From positions 2,216,001-2,280,000 of the forward strand of contig NZ_CP118224.1 in assembly GCF_030849025.1 (NCBI RefSeq): a stretch of DNA of 64,000 bases, in the 5' to 3' direction. The notes below the pieces were generated by a model. That model saw nothing but the letters and a program-made list of their open reading frames with translations. It was not told the origin of the DNA and ran no database searches. The DNA is from Oceanimonas pelagia (GTDB lineage: Bacteria; Pseudomonadota; Gammaproteobacteria; Enterobacterales; Aeromonadaceae). The position numbers and the translations under genes were made by a program. This document shows positions 1 through 6,587 of the stretch, piece by piece; position 1 is the stretch's first letter, and each line of letters starts with the position of its first letter.

Positions 1-136
1 GAGCATCATTGGTTTCTACGAGGTGCCACTGGACCTGATGAGCGGGGCCATGAAGCCTGGCACTCCCAACCTACAGGCCGGCACCGCCTTGTTGCACAAA
101 TACATGCTGACCATGCCCGTGCCGGAGGTGGTGTGA
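1..136 (+). CDS. 3' end of an unidentified element gene
   Basis: An open frame enters from the left edge (first full codon at position 2) and stops with TGA at 134-136. The last 44 codons read SIIGFYEVPLDLM onward and end in PVPEVV. No family was recognised. The stop codon overlaps the start codon of the next small gene (TGATG), which fits the coupled arrangement of this module and supports the reading frame. Confidence 0.5.
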   Translation, partial: SIIGFYEVPLDLMSGAMKPGTPNLQAGTALLHKYMLTMPVPEVV

Positions 137-267
137 TGGACGCCCCTTACAACTGCCCCTGGTGCGGAGCCCCCGCCTGGCGGGAGCCGGGGGAGATAGA
201 CCCACCGGCGGACTATTGCCATGAAGGCGACCACGGCACCCCTGAAGAATGGGTGGAAAACAGCTGA
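136..267 (+). CDS. Small putative zinc-binding protein (43 aa)
   Basis: The ATG at 136 overlaps the preceding stop codon as TGATG. The 43-residue product has Cys7 and Cys10 in a CPWC knuckle, followed by Cys28 and His33 in YCHEGDH. That spacing suggests a single small zinc ribbon or finger. Such mini-proteins are common in phage early regions, but the function is unknown. The gene overlaps the next small ORF by one base, again as TGATG. The coding call rests on the start/stop coupling and the metal-ligand pattern rather than on homology. Confidence 0.55.
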   Translation: MDAPYNCPWCGAPAWREPGEIDPPADYCHEGDHGTPEEWVENS

Positions 268-374
268 TGGCCCGCCGTCGTAAATCCCTCAGCCAGCGGC
301 AGAAGCGCCGCTGGCCTCAAATCTGGTGCAGTCATCACAGGCCCAAGGAGAAGAAACATGACCCAAGATACTGA
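267..374 (+). CDS. Tiny basic protein (35 aa)
   Basis: The ATG at 267 overlaps the previous stop as TGATG. The product is strongly basic, with many Arg and Lys residues (MARRRKSLSQRQKRR at the start), so nucleic-acid binding is conceivable. It overlaps the next gene by 17 bases in another frame. The only support is translational coupling and composition, and it may be a chance ORF spanning the gap between two real genes. Confidence 0.35.
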   Translation: MARRRKSLSQRQKRRWPQIWCSHHRPKEKKHDPRY

Positions 375-627
375 CAACTCCAACGTGATCCCGTTACCCC
401 CAGCCCGTTTGGTAACCCTTACAGCCGATAAGCTGGAGCAGTCAATCATCAAGCCCGCACGTATCTACAACAACATGCCGTCCACTTTTCGGCTGGCCCT
501 GTATCCCGATGGACGCAAGGTGATTCAGGGCGGTTATGTCTGGAGCGAAGGCTTCCAGAGTGGGATCGAGTGGAAGGATCTTCCCGTGGTGGAAGTGGAC
601 GAACACGGCAAGGCCGAGGGGGATTGA
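358..627 (+). CDS. Hypothetical element protein (89 aa)
   Basis: The ATG at 358 is preceded by a good ribosome binding site (AAGGAGAAG, about 4 bases upstream). The 89-residue product begins MTQDTDNSNVIPLPP. It is soluble, with no signal peptide or membrane segment, and ends in an acidic tail. The middle part (STFRLALYPDGRKVIQGGYVWSEG) looks like a small beta-rich fold. No family was recognised. Its stop overlaps the next start as TGATG. Confidence 0.6.
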   Translation: MTQDTDNSNVIPLPPARLVTLTADKLEQSIIKPARIYNNMPSTFRLALYPDGRKVIQGGYVWSEGFQSGIEWKDLPVVEVDEHGKAEGD

Positions 628-794
628 TGGGATACGTCCTAGCTACCATCCTCGCCCTGATCATAGGGCATCAGTGGGGATGGTCCGCAGCCCATAAAAC
701 CGTTGCCCGGGAGTGCCAGCTTTTGGGCAAGTTCTGTGTCGGAAACACGGTGTATCGATGCACCGAGATAAACAAGGAAACCCAGAATGGCTGA
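627..794 (+). CDS. Small membrane-anchored protein (55 aa)
   Basis: The start at 627 was chosen because it overlaps the upstream stop (TGATG); an in-frame ATG at 570 lies wholly inside the previous gene. The product opens with a hydrophobic stretch (residues 2-13, GYVLATILALII) that could be a membrane anchor or signal sequence. A short region with two cysteines about seven residues apart follows (ECQLLGKFC). It overlaps the methyltransferase start by 8 bases. The function is unknown; the size and topology would suit a lysis or superinfection accessory protein, but nothing specific supports that. Confidence 0.5.
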   Translation: MGYVLATILALIIGHQWGWSAAHKTVARECQLLGKFCVGNTVYRCTEINKETQNG

Positions 795-1389
795 CTACGG
801 AGGATCTACCACCCCGGCCGAGACCCGGGACCAGACCCAGACCCCTTTATGGCTGTTTCAAGCCATGGATCTGGAGTTCGACTTTGCGTTGGACGCCGCC
901 TGCATGGACCACACCGCGCTGGTGCCCGGCGCCTACCTGACCCCCCGGGAGAACAGCCTGATCGTGCCCTGGGCCGATCAGCTGGACCCTCTCAAGAACA
1001 ACGCCCATGTCTGGCTTAACCCGCCCTATTCCAATCCCAAACCTTGGGTAAAAAAAGCCATGATTGAGCGTCACAACGGGGTCACGACGGTGATGCTGGT
1101 CCCCATGGATGCCACTGCCTCTTGGTGGCCGGGGGATAACGCTCAGGAGCTGCGTGTGATCACCGGCTATTACGATGAGAACAACAAGTGGCGCAGTGGC
1201 CGCATCGCATTTATCCACCCGGTTACCGGTGAGGAGATGCCGGGGAATCCCAAAGGAAGCTGTTTCTTAATCTTCCGACCCGAGGTTGACCACCATACCG
1301 TGACCTACGTCAGTAAGGGTGACCTGTTGCTGTATGCCAAGCTGCATCCCAACTACGGAAAAACCCTGCAGCAGTTACTGGCTGCATAA
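787..1389 (+). CDS. Phage-type DNA N6-adenine methyltransferase
   Basis: This 200-residue protein matches the phage N-6-adenine-methyltransferase (Dam-like) family. It has the expected N-terminal TPLWLFQAMDLEFDFALDAAC and the catalytic motif NPPY at residues 78-81. The family transfers a methyl group from S-adenosylmethionine to adenine N6, often at GATC, and protects phage DNA from restriction or marks it for replication control. The length is normal for the compact phage form, which lacks a separate target-recognition domain. It lies at the end of a run of coupled small ORFs. The next gene is separated by the first hairpin/GAATCCAA element. Confidence 0.85.
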   Translation: MADYGGSTTPAETRDQTQTPLWLFQAMDLEFDFALDAACMDHTALVPGAYLTPRENSLIVPWADQLDPLKNNAHVWLNPPYSNPKPWVKKAMIERHNGVTTVMLVPMDATASWWPGDNAQELRVITGYYDENNKWRSGRIAFIHPVTGEEMPGNPKGSCFLIFRPEVDHHTVTYVSKGDLLLYAKLHPNYGKTLQQLLAA

Positions 1390-1397
1390 CCTACCCC

Positions 1398-1426
1398 GGG
1401 GCTCCACGTTGAGCCCCTGAATCCAA
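1398..1426 (+). repeat. Intercistronic hairpin + GAATCCAA element, copy 1
   Basis: A hairpin with the 7-bp stem GGGGCTC/GAGCCCC and a 6-nt loop (1398-1417) is followed by GAATCCAA at 1419-1426. The rdgC-like start codon is 15 bases further on, with a GGAG ribosome site between. There is no T-tract, so it is not an ordinary terminator. Confidence 0.75.
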
Positions 1427-1441
1427 AAACGGAGAACCATA

Positions 1442-2359
1442 ATGGCTATACTGAACCCTCTGAAGAACATCATCACCTTTGCCGCTCAGCTGCCTGAAGC
1501 CAAGGACCTGGAAGGGCACTTGGCCAAACTCCCCTTTAAGGAGCTGGCATCCAGCGAGTACCAGACTGCCGGCTTCGTCCAGCACCCGATTACCAAGCAG
1601 ATGGTATCCCCTTTCGAGGATGGGTTTGCTTTCGTTGTTCGTTACGACGAGAAGGTGATCCCGGCGGCGGCCGTGAAAGCGGAAGTGGCCAACCGGGTGG
1701 CTCACATCGAGGCCGAGGAGGAGCGCCCCGTCAGCCGCAAAGAGAAATCAGCCATCAAGGATCAGGTGATGGGTGAAGTGGTTCGGACAGCATTGGCCCG
1801 CCAACAACTGATCCACGCCTACTACGTCCCCTCCAGCAAGCGCCTGTTTGTGGTAACGGCCAGTGAGCGAATGGCTCAGGTAGTGATGAATCTGCTGGTG
1901 AAGGTCGTGGGTTCGGTGAAAACCGAAACGACCCACGTTACCGATGTTAAGCACGGCCTGACTACCCGCTTGCAAGCCTTCTTGACCACGGACACGCAAC
2001 CATGGGAAGCCTTCGGGGATTTCGAGCCCGGCGATGCCTGCAAGCTGACCCGGAAGCTGGAAACCAAAGAAACCATCAACTACACCGGCCTGGACATCGC
2101 CTCCTGCGATGAACTGGTGGACAAGCTGGAGTCCGGGTTCAAGGTGGAGTCCCTGCGACTCAACTGGGAGGGCCTGGAAATGACGCTGACCCAGGACTTC
2201 CACCTGAAGTCCTTGAAGTGGGAAGACAGCGATGACCAAGACGCTGAGGACGAGCATGAAGCCTGGCAGGAAGACGCCGCGATGAAGGTTTACCTGTTGG
2301 ATCAGGTGTACGGTGAACTGCTGCAACTGGTCGAGTACAAGGAGGAACAGGCGGCGTGA
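1442..2359 (+). CDS. Element-encoded RdgC-like recombination protein
   Basis: The 305-residue product has the length and layout of RdgC, a ring-forming DNA-binding protein that limits RecA access to DNA. Matching landmarks include the SRKEKSAIKDQV region (host copy: KKKEKDAIKEEV), the LARQQLIHAYYVPSSKRLFV strand and a C-terminal LRLNWEGLEMTLTQDFHLKSLKW segment. It is clearly divergent from the host RdgC at 41613-42521, and its N-terminus (MAILNPLKNIITF) differs from the host MWFKNLQVYRF. GGAGAACC supplies the ribosome site. The stop overlaps the next start as GTGA. An element copy would act on element DNA during replication or recombination; that role is inferred. Confidence 0.85.
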   Translation: MAILNPLKNIITFAAQLPEAKDLEGHLAKLPFKELASSEYQTAGFVQHPITKQMVSPFEDGFAFVVRYDEKVIPAAAVKAEVANRVAHIEAEEERPVSRKEKSAIKDQVMGEVVRTALARQQLIHAYYVPSSKRLFVVTASERMAQVVMNLLVKVVGSVKTETTHVTDVKHGLTTRLQAFLTTDTQPWEAFGDFEPGDACKLTRKLETKETINYTGLDIASCDELVDKLESGFKVESLRLNWEGLEMTLTQDFHLKSLKWEDSDDQDAEDEHEAWQEDAAMKVYLLDQVYGELLQLVEYKEEQAA

Positions 2360-2742
2360 ATCCCTCACCTGTGGCGATTGCCACTCTGAGATGGATGTTT
2401 CTAATCGGAGACATCCTCGTTTTCGCCATGATAGTCGTCGGCCACATCCATGAAATACCTTCCCTTGTGGAGCTTGGTGTGGGGTTTGTTTGGTCTGCAG
2501 TCATCACCTTCGGCGGCCTCAACGGTATTCTGATCATCCTGATCATGACACTGGACCTGTTGGGGTATCCGTATGTTCTTGATGAACCTCATGAGCCGAC
2601 ACGTTTCACGCATTGGGGCTGTGCCCATGTGGTGCTTTGGGCCGTCCTGATGGTAGAGGTTCAGGAAATCACGCTGGCAGGTTTGGTGTTACTGACTTAC
2701 GCCTCCCAGTTCATGCTGGACAAAACCATACTTCGAGACTAA
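2356..2742 (+). CDS. Small polytopic membrane protein (128 aa)
   Basis: The start is GTG at 2356, overlapping the rdgC-like stop as GTGA; AAGGAGG lies a suitable distance upstream inside that gene. The product is very hydrophobic, with about four predicted membrane spans (roughly residues 12-30, 38-56, 54-72 and 90-120). Two histidines and acidic residues sit in the connecting loops. No family was recognised. The position between RdgC and the DNA polymerase gives no clear clue; membrane association of replication or superinfection exclusion are possibilities only. Confidence 0.65.
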   Translation: MNPSPVAIATLRWMFLIGDILVFAMIVVGHIHEIPSLVELGVGFVWSAVITFGGLNGILIILIMTLDLLGYPYVLDEPHEPTRFTHWGCAHVVLWAVLMVEVQEITLAGLVLLTYASQFMLDKTILRD

Positions 2743-2745
2743 CCC

Positions 2746-2780
2746 AACCGCCGGCCCCGCGCCGGCGGTTTCGAATCCAA
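2746..2780 (+). repeat. Intercistronic hairpin + GAATCCAA element, copy 2
   Basis: A perfect 10-bp stem AACCGCCGGC/GCCGGCGGTT with a 5-nt loop (2746-2770) is followed after two bases by GAATCCAA at 2773-2780. The polymerase start codon is 12 bases downstream with GGAG between. No T-tract follows the hairpin. Confidence 0.8.
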
Positions 2781-2792
2781 GGAGAACCGATC

Positions 2793-5606
2793 ATGCTTTC
2801 ACGATTCAACGATAAGTTGGGCGTTACCGAAACCCTGGTGGACGCTCGTAACTTAGAGGCCGTGCTGCCCACGATCCTGGAGAAGGCCAAGCAGTACAGC
2901 AATTGCGGTTTCGATATCGAAACCGAGGACAGTAACCGGCACGATGGTCTGAACAAGTTCATGAACCTGGAAGCCGGCAGTGAGAAGTTCAAGAAAGCCA
3001 AAAAGCTGGTGTTTGATACTCGCCGCACCAACATCACCGGCTTCTCTGTGTACTTCGACGGCGACGACACCGCATACTACTTCAACACCTTCCACGCCGA
3101 TGCAGAGAACCGTATCCCGCTGGCCACGGCCAAACAGATCGTGACGGTACTCAGGAACAGCTGCACCCTGTTCATTCACAACGCCGCTTATGAATGGGGG
3201 ATGCTCAAGGCCTGCTGGGACATCGATCTGGGTACCAACTACATCTGCACCCTGCAGATGGCGGTATCCGCCTACAACGACGACGAATATGACCCTCAGC
3301 GACTATTTGCCCATGGTCTGGGTGCCATTGGCGGCCTGATGAAGGATGTGGTGAAGGCCTTCTCCGATTTCCAGGAAGGTAAGGGCCGCACCGCCGAGCA
3401 GCAGGAGCTGCTGAACAAGGTCTGCGGCAAAACCTCCGACGCCGCCCACAGCTACAACGGTCTGGTCAAATCCATCCGTTATGGTTATGCCTTGAAGACG
3501 GCCAGCAAGAGCTGGCTGAACTACGACCAGGACACCTTTGAAGCCACTCTGAACGGCAAGGCCCACATGGGATTGCTGACGGGCGAGGAAGTGCTGCACT
3601 ACGGCGCCGACGATGCGGTGGTATGTATGCGCCTGTTCCATGCCATTTATGACTTCATGATGCGTACCAACCCTCAGGTGTTCAAAACCTTTCTGGAACA
3701 GGAAAACCCTATGCCCAGAATCTTTGCCAAACGGTGGATCCGTGGCGTAAAGATTAACCTGGCGGCGGTGTATTCCCGGCAGGACACCGAACGGGCCAAC
3801 ATGGCTCAAACCATCCGTGACCTGAAACAGTCGCTGGCTACCCTGGTCCCCTTTGACGACCAGCCCTCCCCTCGCCTGTGGCAGCGTCAGAAGTGGTATG
3901 TCGGGAAGAACGAGGACGCCTACCTGAAATACCGTAATCGCATCATAACCTTGGCCACCGCCCCGGACGGGGACGACTACACCGTCTGTAAGCAGATTTC
4001 CGGTGCCGTGACCGAACGCTGGATGGCCGTGAAGGGGGACAAGTGGACTGGCAAGGAGAAGGATAAGCGAGGCAATCTGAGCCATTACATGATGCAGCGA
4101 GTGCTTCTGCATGACCTGTGCGAACTGCCATTTGTTTACTCGGCCGGCGCCATTACCACCGATGCCGAAGCCCGAGGAAAAATGAAAGACAAGGCCCGGG
4201 AGCTGGCCGAGAATCCCAAGGTGTGGATTAAGGAAGCTGAACGCTACGGCGGCACCATGACCATGGAGCAGGCCCAGGCCAAGGTGGCGGCCTACCAGGA
4301 AAAGCTGCCTGCGGTTCTGGCGGTGATTGGGGCACTGGATCGCATGACCAACATTGAGCAACGCATCAAGCTGTTCATCAACCCGTACCTTTACCTCACC
4401 GACCCCGAGACCCAGAGGATGTACCCCATCATCTCCAGCCGGCTTAACACGCGCCGGATGGCTGCCCAGGATCCCAACCCGATGCAGCTCAGCAAGCGGG
4501 GTGAGAGTACCTACATCCGTGGTTTCTACGAGCCTGATCGGGAAGACCATGTTCTGGTTTCCGTGGATTGGTCCCAGATTGAGCTGGTCTTGATGGGTGA
4601 ATTCAGCCGGGACCCCGCCTTTTATGAGGCTTACGGCCAGATCCCCTACAACGACTTGCACCTGGGCGCCGCCGTGTCGGCCCTCAAGGTATTCCACCCC
4701 GAGTTTACTGTGGACGACCTGAAGGCCGTTCGTAGCCTTCCCGCCGAGCAGTACCCGGATTACCGGGACAAGTGGCCCAAAGTGTGTACCGACCCGGTAT
4801 CGATGGAGCCTCTGGATCAGGGCTACGTCTACAAGAAATGGCGGAACGACGCCGGCAAGCCGTCGAATTTCGGTTACTGGTATTCCGGCAGCCTGATGAC
4901 CGTTCAGGAAAAGATGGGGTGGAACTCCGAGGAAATGTGGGAAGCCACCGAAAACTACCGGCGCACCTTCCCCGTGGCCGAGGCCTACCGGGTACAGCTG
5001 CAGCGCACCGCCCAGCAGCAGGGGTATATCGTGCTGCCGGATGGCCACCGCCGCACCCGCTTCGAGGCCACCCAATACTGGGCGGTGTGGATGACTGCCC
5101 AGTTTGACGCCTACAAGAACCCGGCAATCAGCGCCTTTGGCCGTACCGTGGTCAAGACCATTCAGCGCCGGGCGGCCAATCAGGTGGTGAACGCCCAGAT
5201 CCAGGGCAGCTGTGCCACCCTGGCAAAACGCAGCATCATCGCCATTGAGCGCATGATCGAGTCGGAGGGCTGGGATGCCGCCTTCTGGATGCCTATCCAC
5301 GATGAATTGGTGTTCAGCGTCCACCGGGACCAGGCTGTCGAGTTCGTGGCCCGTGTTAAACAAGCGATGTGCGATCACCCGGAGATTATCAGCCTGCTCA
5401 AGACGGATGCCACCGGATCCATTGGCCGAACCCTGGAACCTTACCATCCGAAAAAGGCCCCCTTTGGACAGGTGGAGCTGGATGAGGCCCCGTCATTACC
5501 CGGGATTCTGCCGAAGGATACGACAGATGGCGCACTCAACAAGGACCAACAGCAGGCTGTTGTGGAGTATCTTTTTGGTGAACGCAAACTGCAACAGGCG
5601 GCTTAA
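2793..5606 (+). CDS. Family A (PolA-like) DNA polymerase with 3'-5' exonuclease
   Basis: The ATG at 2793 was chosen because it follows GGAGAACC and keeps upstream copy 2 of the hairpin element in the leader; an in-frame ATG at 2613 lies inside the previous gene. The 937-residue product has the proofreading exonuclease first: DIE at residues 41-43, HNAAYEW, and YGADD at 270-274. The polymerase follows: motif A DWSQIEL with Asp592, motif B KPSNFGYWY with Lys689, and motif C HDE at 836-838. All expected catalytic residues are present, so it should be an active replicative polymerase like those of T7- or T5-type phages. There is no 5'-3' exonuclease domain. The region from about 410 to 560 is longer than in T7. 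Confidence 0.93.
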   Translation: MLSRFNDKLGVTETLVDARNLEAVLPTILEKAKQYSNCGFDIETEDSNRHDGLNKFMNLEAGSEKFKKAKKLVFDTRRTNITGFSVYFDGDDTAYYFNTFHADAENRIPLATAKQIVTVLRNSCTLFIHNAAYEWGMLKACWDIDLGTNYICTLQMAVSAYNDDEYDPQRLFAHGLGAIGGLMKDVVKAFSDFQEGKGRTAEQQELLNKVCGKTSDAAHSYNGLVKSIRYGYALKTASKSWLNYDQDTFEATLNGKAHMGLLTGEEVLHYGADDAVVCMRLFHAIYDFMMRTNPQVFKTFLEQENPMPRIFAKRWIRGVKINLAAVYSRQDTERANMAQTIRDLKQSLATLVPFDDQPSPRLWQRQKWYVGKNEDAYLKYRNRIITLATAPDGDDYTVCKQISGAVTERWMAVKGDKWTGKEKDKRGNLSHYMMQRVLLHDLCELPFVYSAGAITTDAEARGKMKDKARELAENPKVWIKEAERYGGTMTMEQAQAKVAAYQEKLPAVLAVIGALDRMTNIEQRIKLFINPYLYLTDPETQRMYPIISSRLNTRRMAAQDPNPMQLSKRGESTYIRGFYEPDREDHVLVSVDWSQIELVLMGEFSRDPAFYEAYGQIPYNDLHLGAAVSALKVFHPEFTVDDLKAVRSLPAEQYPDYRDKWPKVCTDPVSMEPLDQGYVYKKWRNDAGKPSNFGYWYSGSLMTVQEKMGWNSEEMWEATENYRRTFPVAEAYRVQLQRTAQQQGYIVLPDGHRRTRFEATQYWAVWMTAQFDAYKNPAISAFGRTVVKTIQRRAANQVVNAQIQGSCATLAKRSIIAIERMIESEGWDAAFWMPIHDELVFSVHRDQAVEFVARVKQAMCDHPEIISLLKTDATGSIGRTLEPYHPKKAPFGQVELDEAPSLPGILPKDTTDGALNKDQQQAVVEYLFGERKLQQAA

Positions 5607-5658
5607 CATATTGATATTTGGGTAGTATCCTGTCGCTCATTGGTGACAGTGGGCAGCC

Positions 5659-5699
5659 GAGGGCGCCGCTGGGCGCCCTCATCTGCACAGCGAATCCAA
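5659..5699 (+). repeat. Intercistronic hairpin + GAATCCAA element, copy 3
   Basis: A 9-bp stem GAGGGCGCC/GGCGCCCTC with a 4-nt loop (5659-5680) precedes GAATCCAA at 5692-5699. The next start codon follows after a single base, which leaves no room for a Shine-Dalgarno sequence between the octamer and the ATG. Confidence 0.75.
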
Positions 5700-5700
5700 A

Positions 5701-5967
5701 ATGACGGAACGACGACTATCCCCTTTCGAGCGGCTGAGTCATGAGGCACAGCTGCGCCGCGCCCTCCTGGTGCTCACCTATGAAAACACCGCCATGGCCG
5801 TGAGTGATGTCGCGGAGTTGGTCGGAGCCCCTACGTCTCTTACCCGATCACTGTTGCAACAACTGGCCGCATCCGGGCGAGCCATTCAAATTACCACTGG
5901 CCGTGGTCACAAATACAAACCCGCCATGCGGGATCCCTTACGTTATTACCTGAGGAAACCGAAATGA
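5701..5967 (+). CDS. Small winged-helix-like protein (88 aa)
   Basis: The 88-residue product has the helical pattern of a winged helix: a helix (AQLRRALLVLTYEN), an AVSDVAELVGAPTSLTRSLLQQLAASG helix-turn-helix-like section, and a short basic wing (RAIQITTGRGHKYKP). DNA binding is inferred from this pattern and not from a recognised family. The ATG at 5701 sits one base after GAATCCAA and has no Shine-Dalgarno sequence; no other in-frame ATG occurs before residue 32. The stop overlaps the next start as ATGA, so the two genes are coupled. Confidence 0.65.
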   Translation: MTERRLSPFERLSHEAQLRRALLVLTYENTAMAVSDVAELVGAPTSLTRSLLQQLAASGRAIQITTGRGHKYKPAMRDPLRYYLRKPK

Positions 5968-6521
5968 TTGATGACCGCCTCTACGCCACCATGTATGCCG
6001 ACGTGCTGGAATTCCGCCGGGCGTTTGACCTAAGCCTGGAACTGCCCACGGATTCCGACGCGACTTTGCATGACCGTCTGCGTCTGGAAGAATTCGAGGA
6101 AGCGGTACTGGCCGACACCCAAGTAGACCGCCTGGACGCACTGGTGGACAGTGCCTATGTCACCCTGGGCGATTGTGTTCAGCGTGGCTTGCTGTCGCTG
6201 GCAGAGCTGAAACAGAAGGCTCCTGAGCTGTGTTTCTACCTTAGCCTGATTGTGCGCACCGCCGAGCGTCTAGGCTTTGATTTCGCCGGTGCCTGGGCTG
6301 CCGTTCATAAAGCCAATATGGACAAGCTGGTGGATGAGGCACAGGTATGGGCGGTGCAGGCCCACTATCAGGCCCGAGGCATCATGGTGGAGTTCACTCC
6401 CACCGACATCACGGGCAAGTACATTGCCAAGGCTGCCAACGACACCGACGAGGTGAAGAAGGGCAAGCTCCTGAAGCCGGCTAACTTTCAAGCGCCTAAT
6501 CTCATGGAATTTATTGGTTAA
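5964..6521 (+). CDS. All-alpha NTP pyrophosphohydrolase-like protein
   Basis: The 185-residue product resembles the phosphoribosyl-ATP pyrophosphohydrolase/MazG-like all-alpha superfamily. It has an FRRAFDLSLELPT helix, LRLEEFEEAVLAD carrying the acidic metal-binding residues, DALVDSAYVTLGD, and the diagnostic AAVHKANMDKL segment. Such phage enzymes hydrolyse nucleoside triphosphates to monophosphates, either to clean the dNTP pool or to alter nucleotide signalling. The substrate cannot be read from sequence. It overlaps the small winged-helix gene by 4 bases. Together with the ThyX-like gene it suggests that the element manages nucleotide supply. Confidence 0.75.
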   Translation: MIDDRLYATMYADVLEFRRAFDLSLELPTDSDATLHDRLRLEEFEEAVLADTQVDRLDALVDSAYVTLGDCVQRGLLSLAELKQKAPELCFYLSLIVRTAERLGFDFAGAWAAVHKANMDKLVDEAQVWAVQAHYQARGIMVEFTPTDITGKYIAKAANDTDEVKKGKLLKPANFQAPNLMEFIG

Positions 6522-6543
6522 ATCGGTCAAGCTATAGACACCC

Positions 6544-6574
6544 GGGGGCAGCGTATGCCCCCCTTCGAATCCAA
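6544..6574 (+). repeat. Intercistronic hairpin + GAATCCAA element, copy 4
   Basis: A 7-bp stem GGGGGCA/TGCCCCC with a 5-nt loop (6544-6562) is followed by GAATCCAA at 6567-6574, 13 bases before the primase-helicase ATG. Only a weak ribosome site is visible between them. Confidence 0.75.
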
Positions 6575-6587
6575 CTCTGGTACGGCT

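Noticed and set aside
2771-2780. TTCGAATCC as a tRNA T-arm remnant (attachment site)
   Set aside because: The motif recurs seven times with only GAATCCAA conserved, and no flanking T-stem or acceptor stem is present, so it is not a tRNA fragment.
2613-2792. Upstream in-frame start for the DNA polymerase
   Set aside because: It lies inside the membrane-protein gene and would translate through the hairpin element; the ATG at 2793 has GGAG.
3303-5447. 714-codon minus-strand frame opposite the DNA polymerase
   Set aside because: Antisense shadow; all polymerase motifs are on the + strand.
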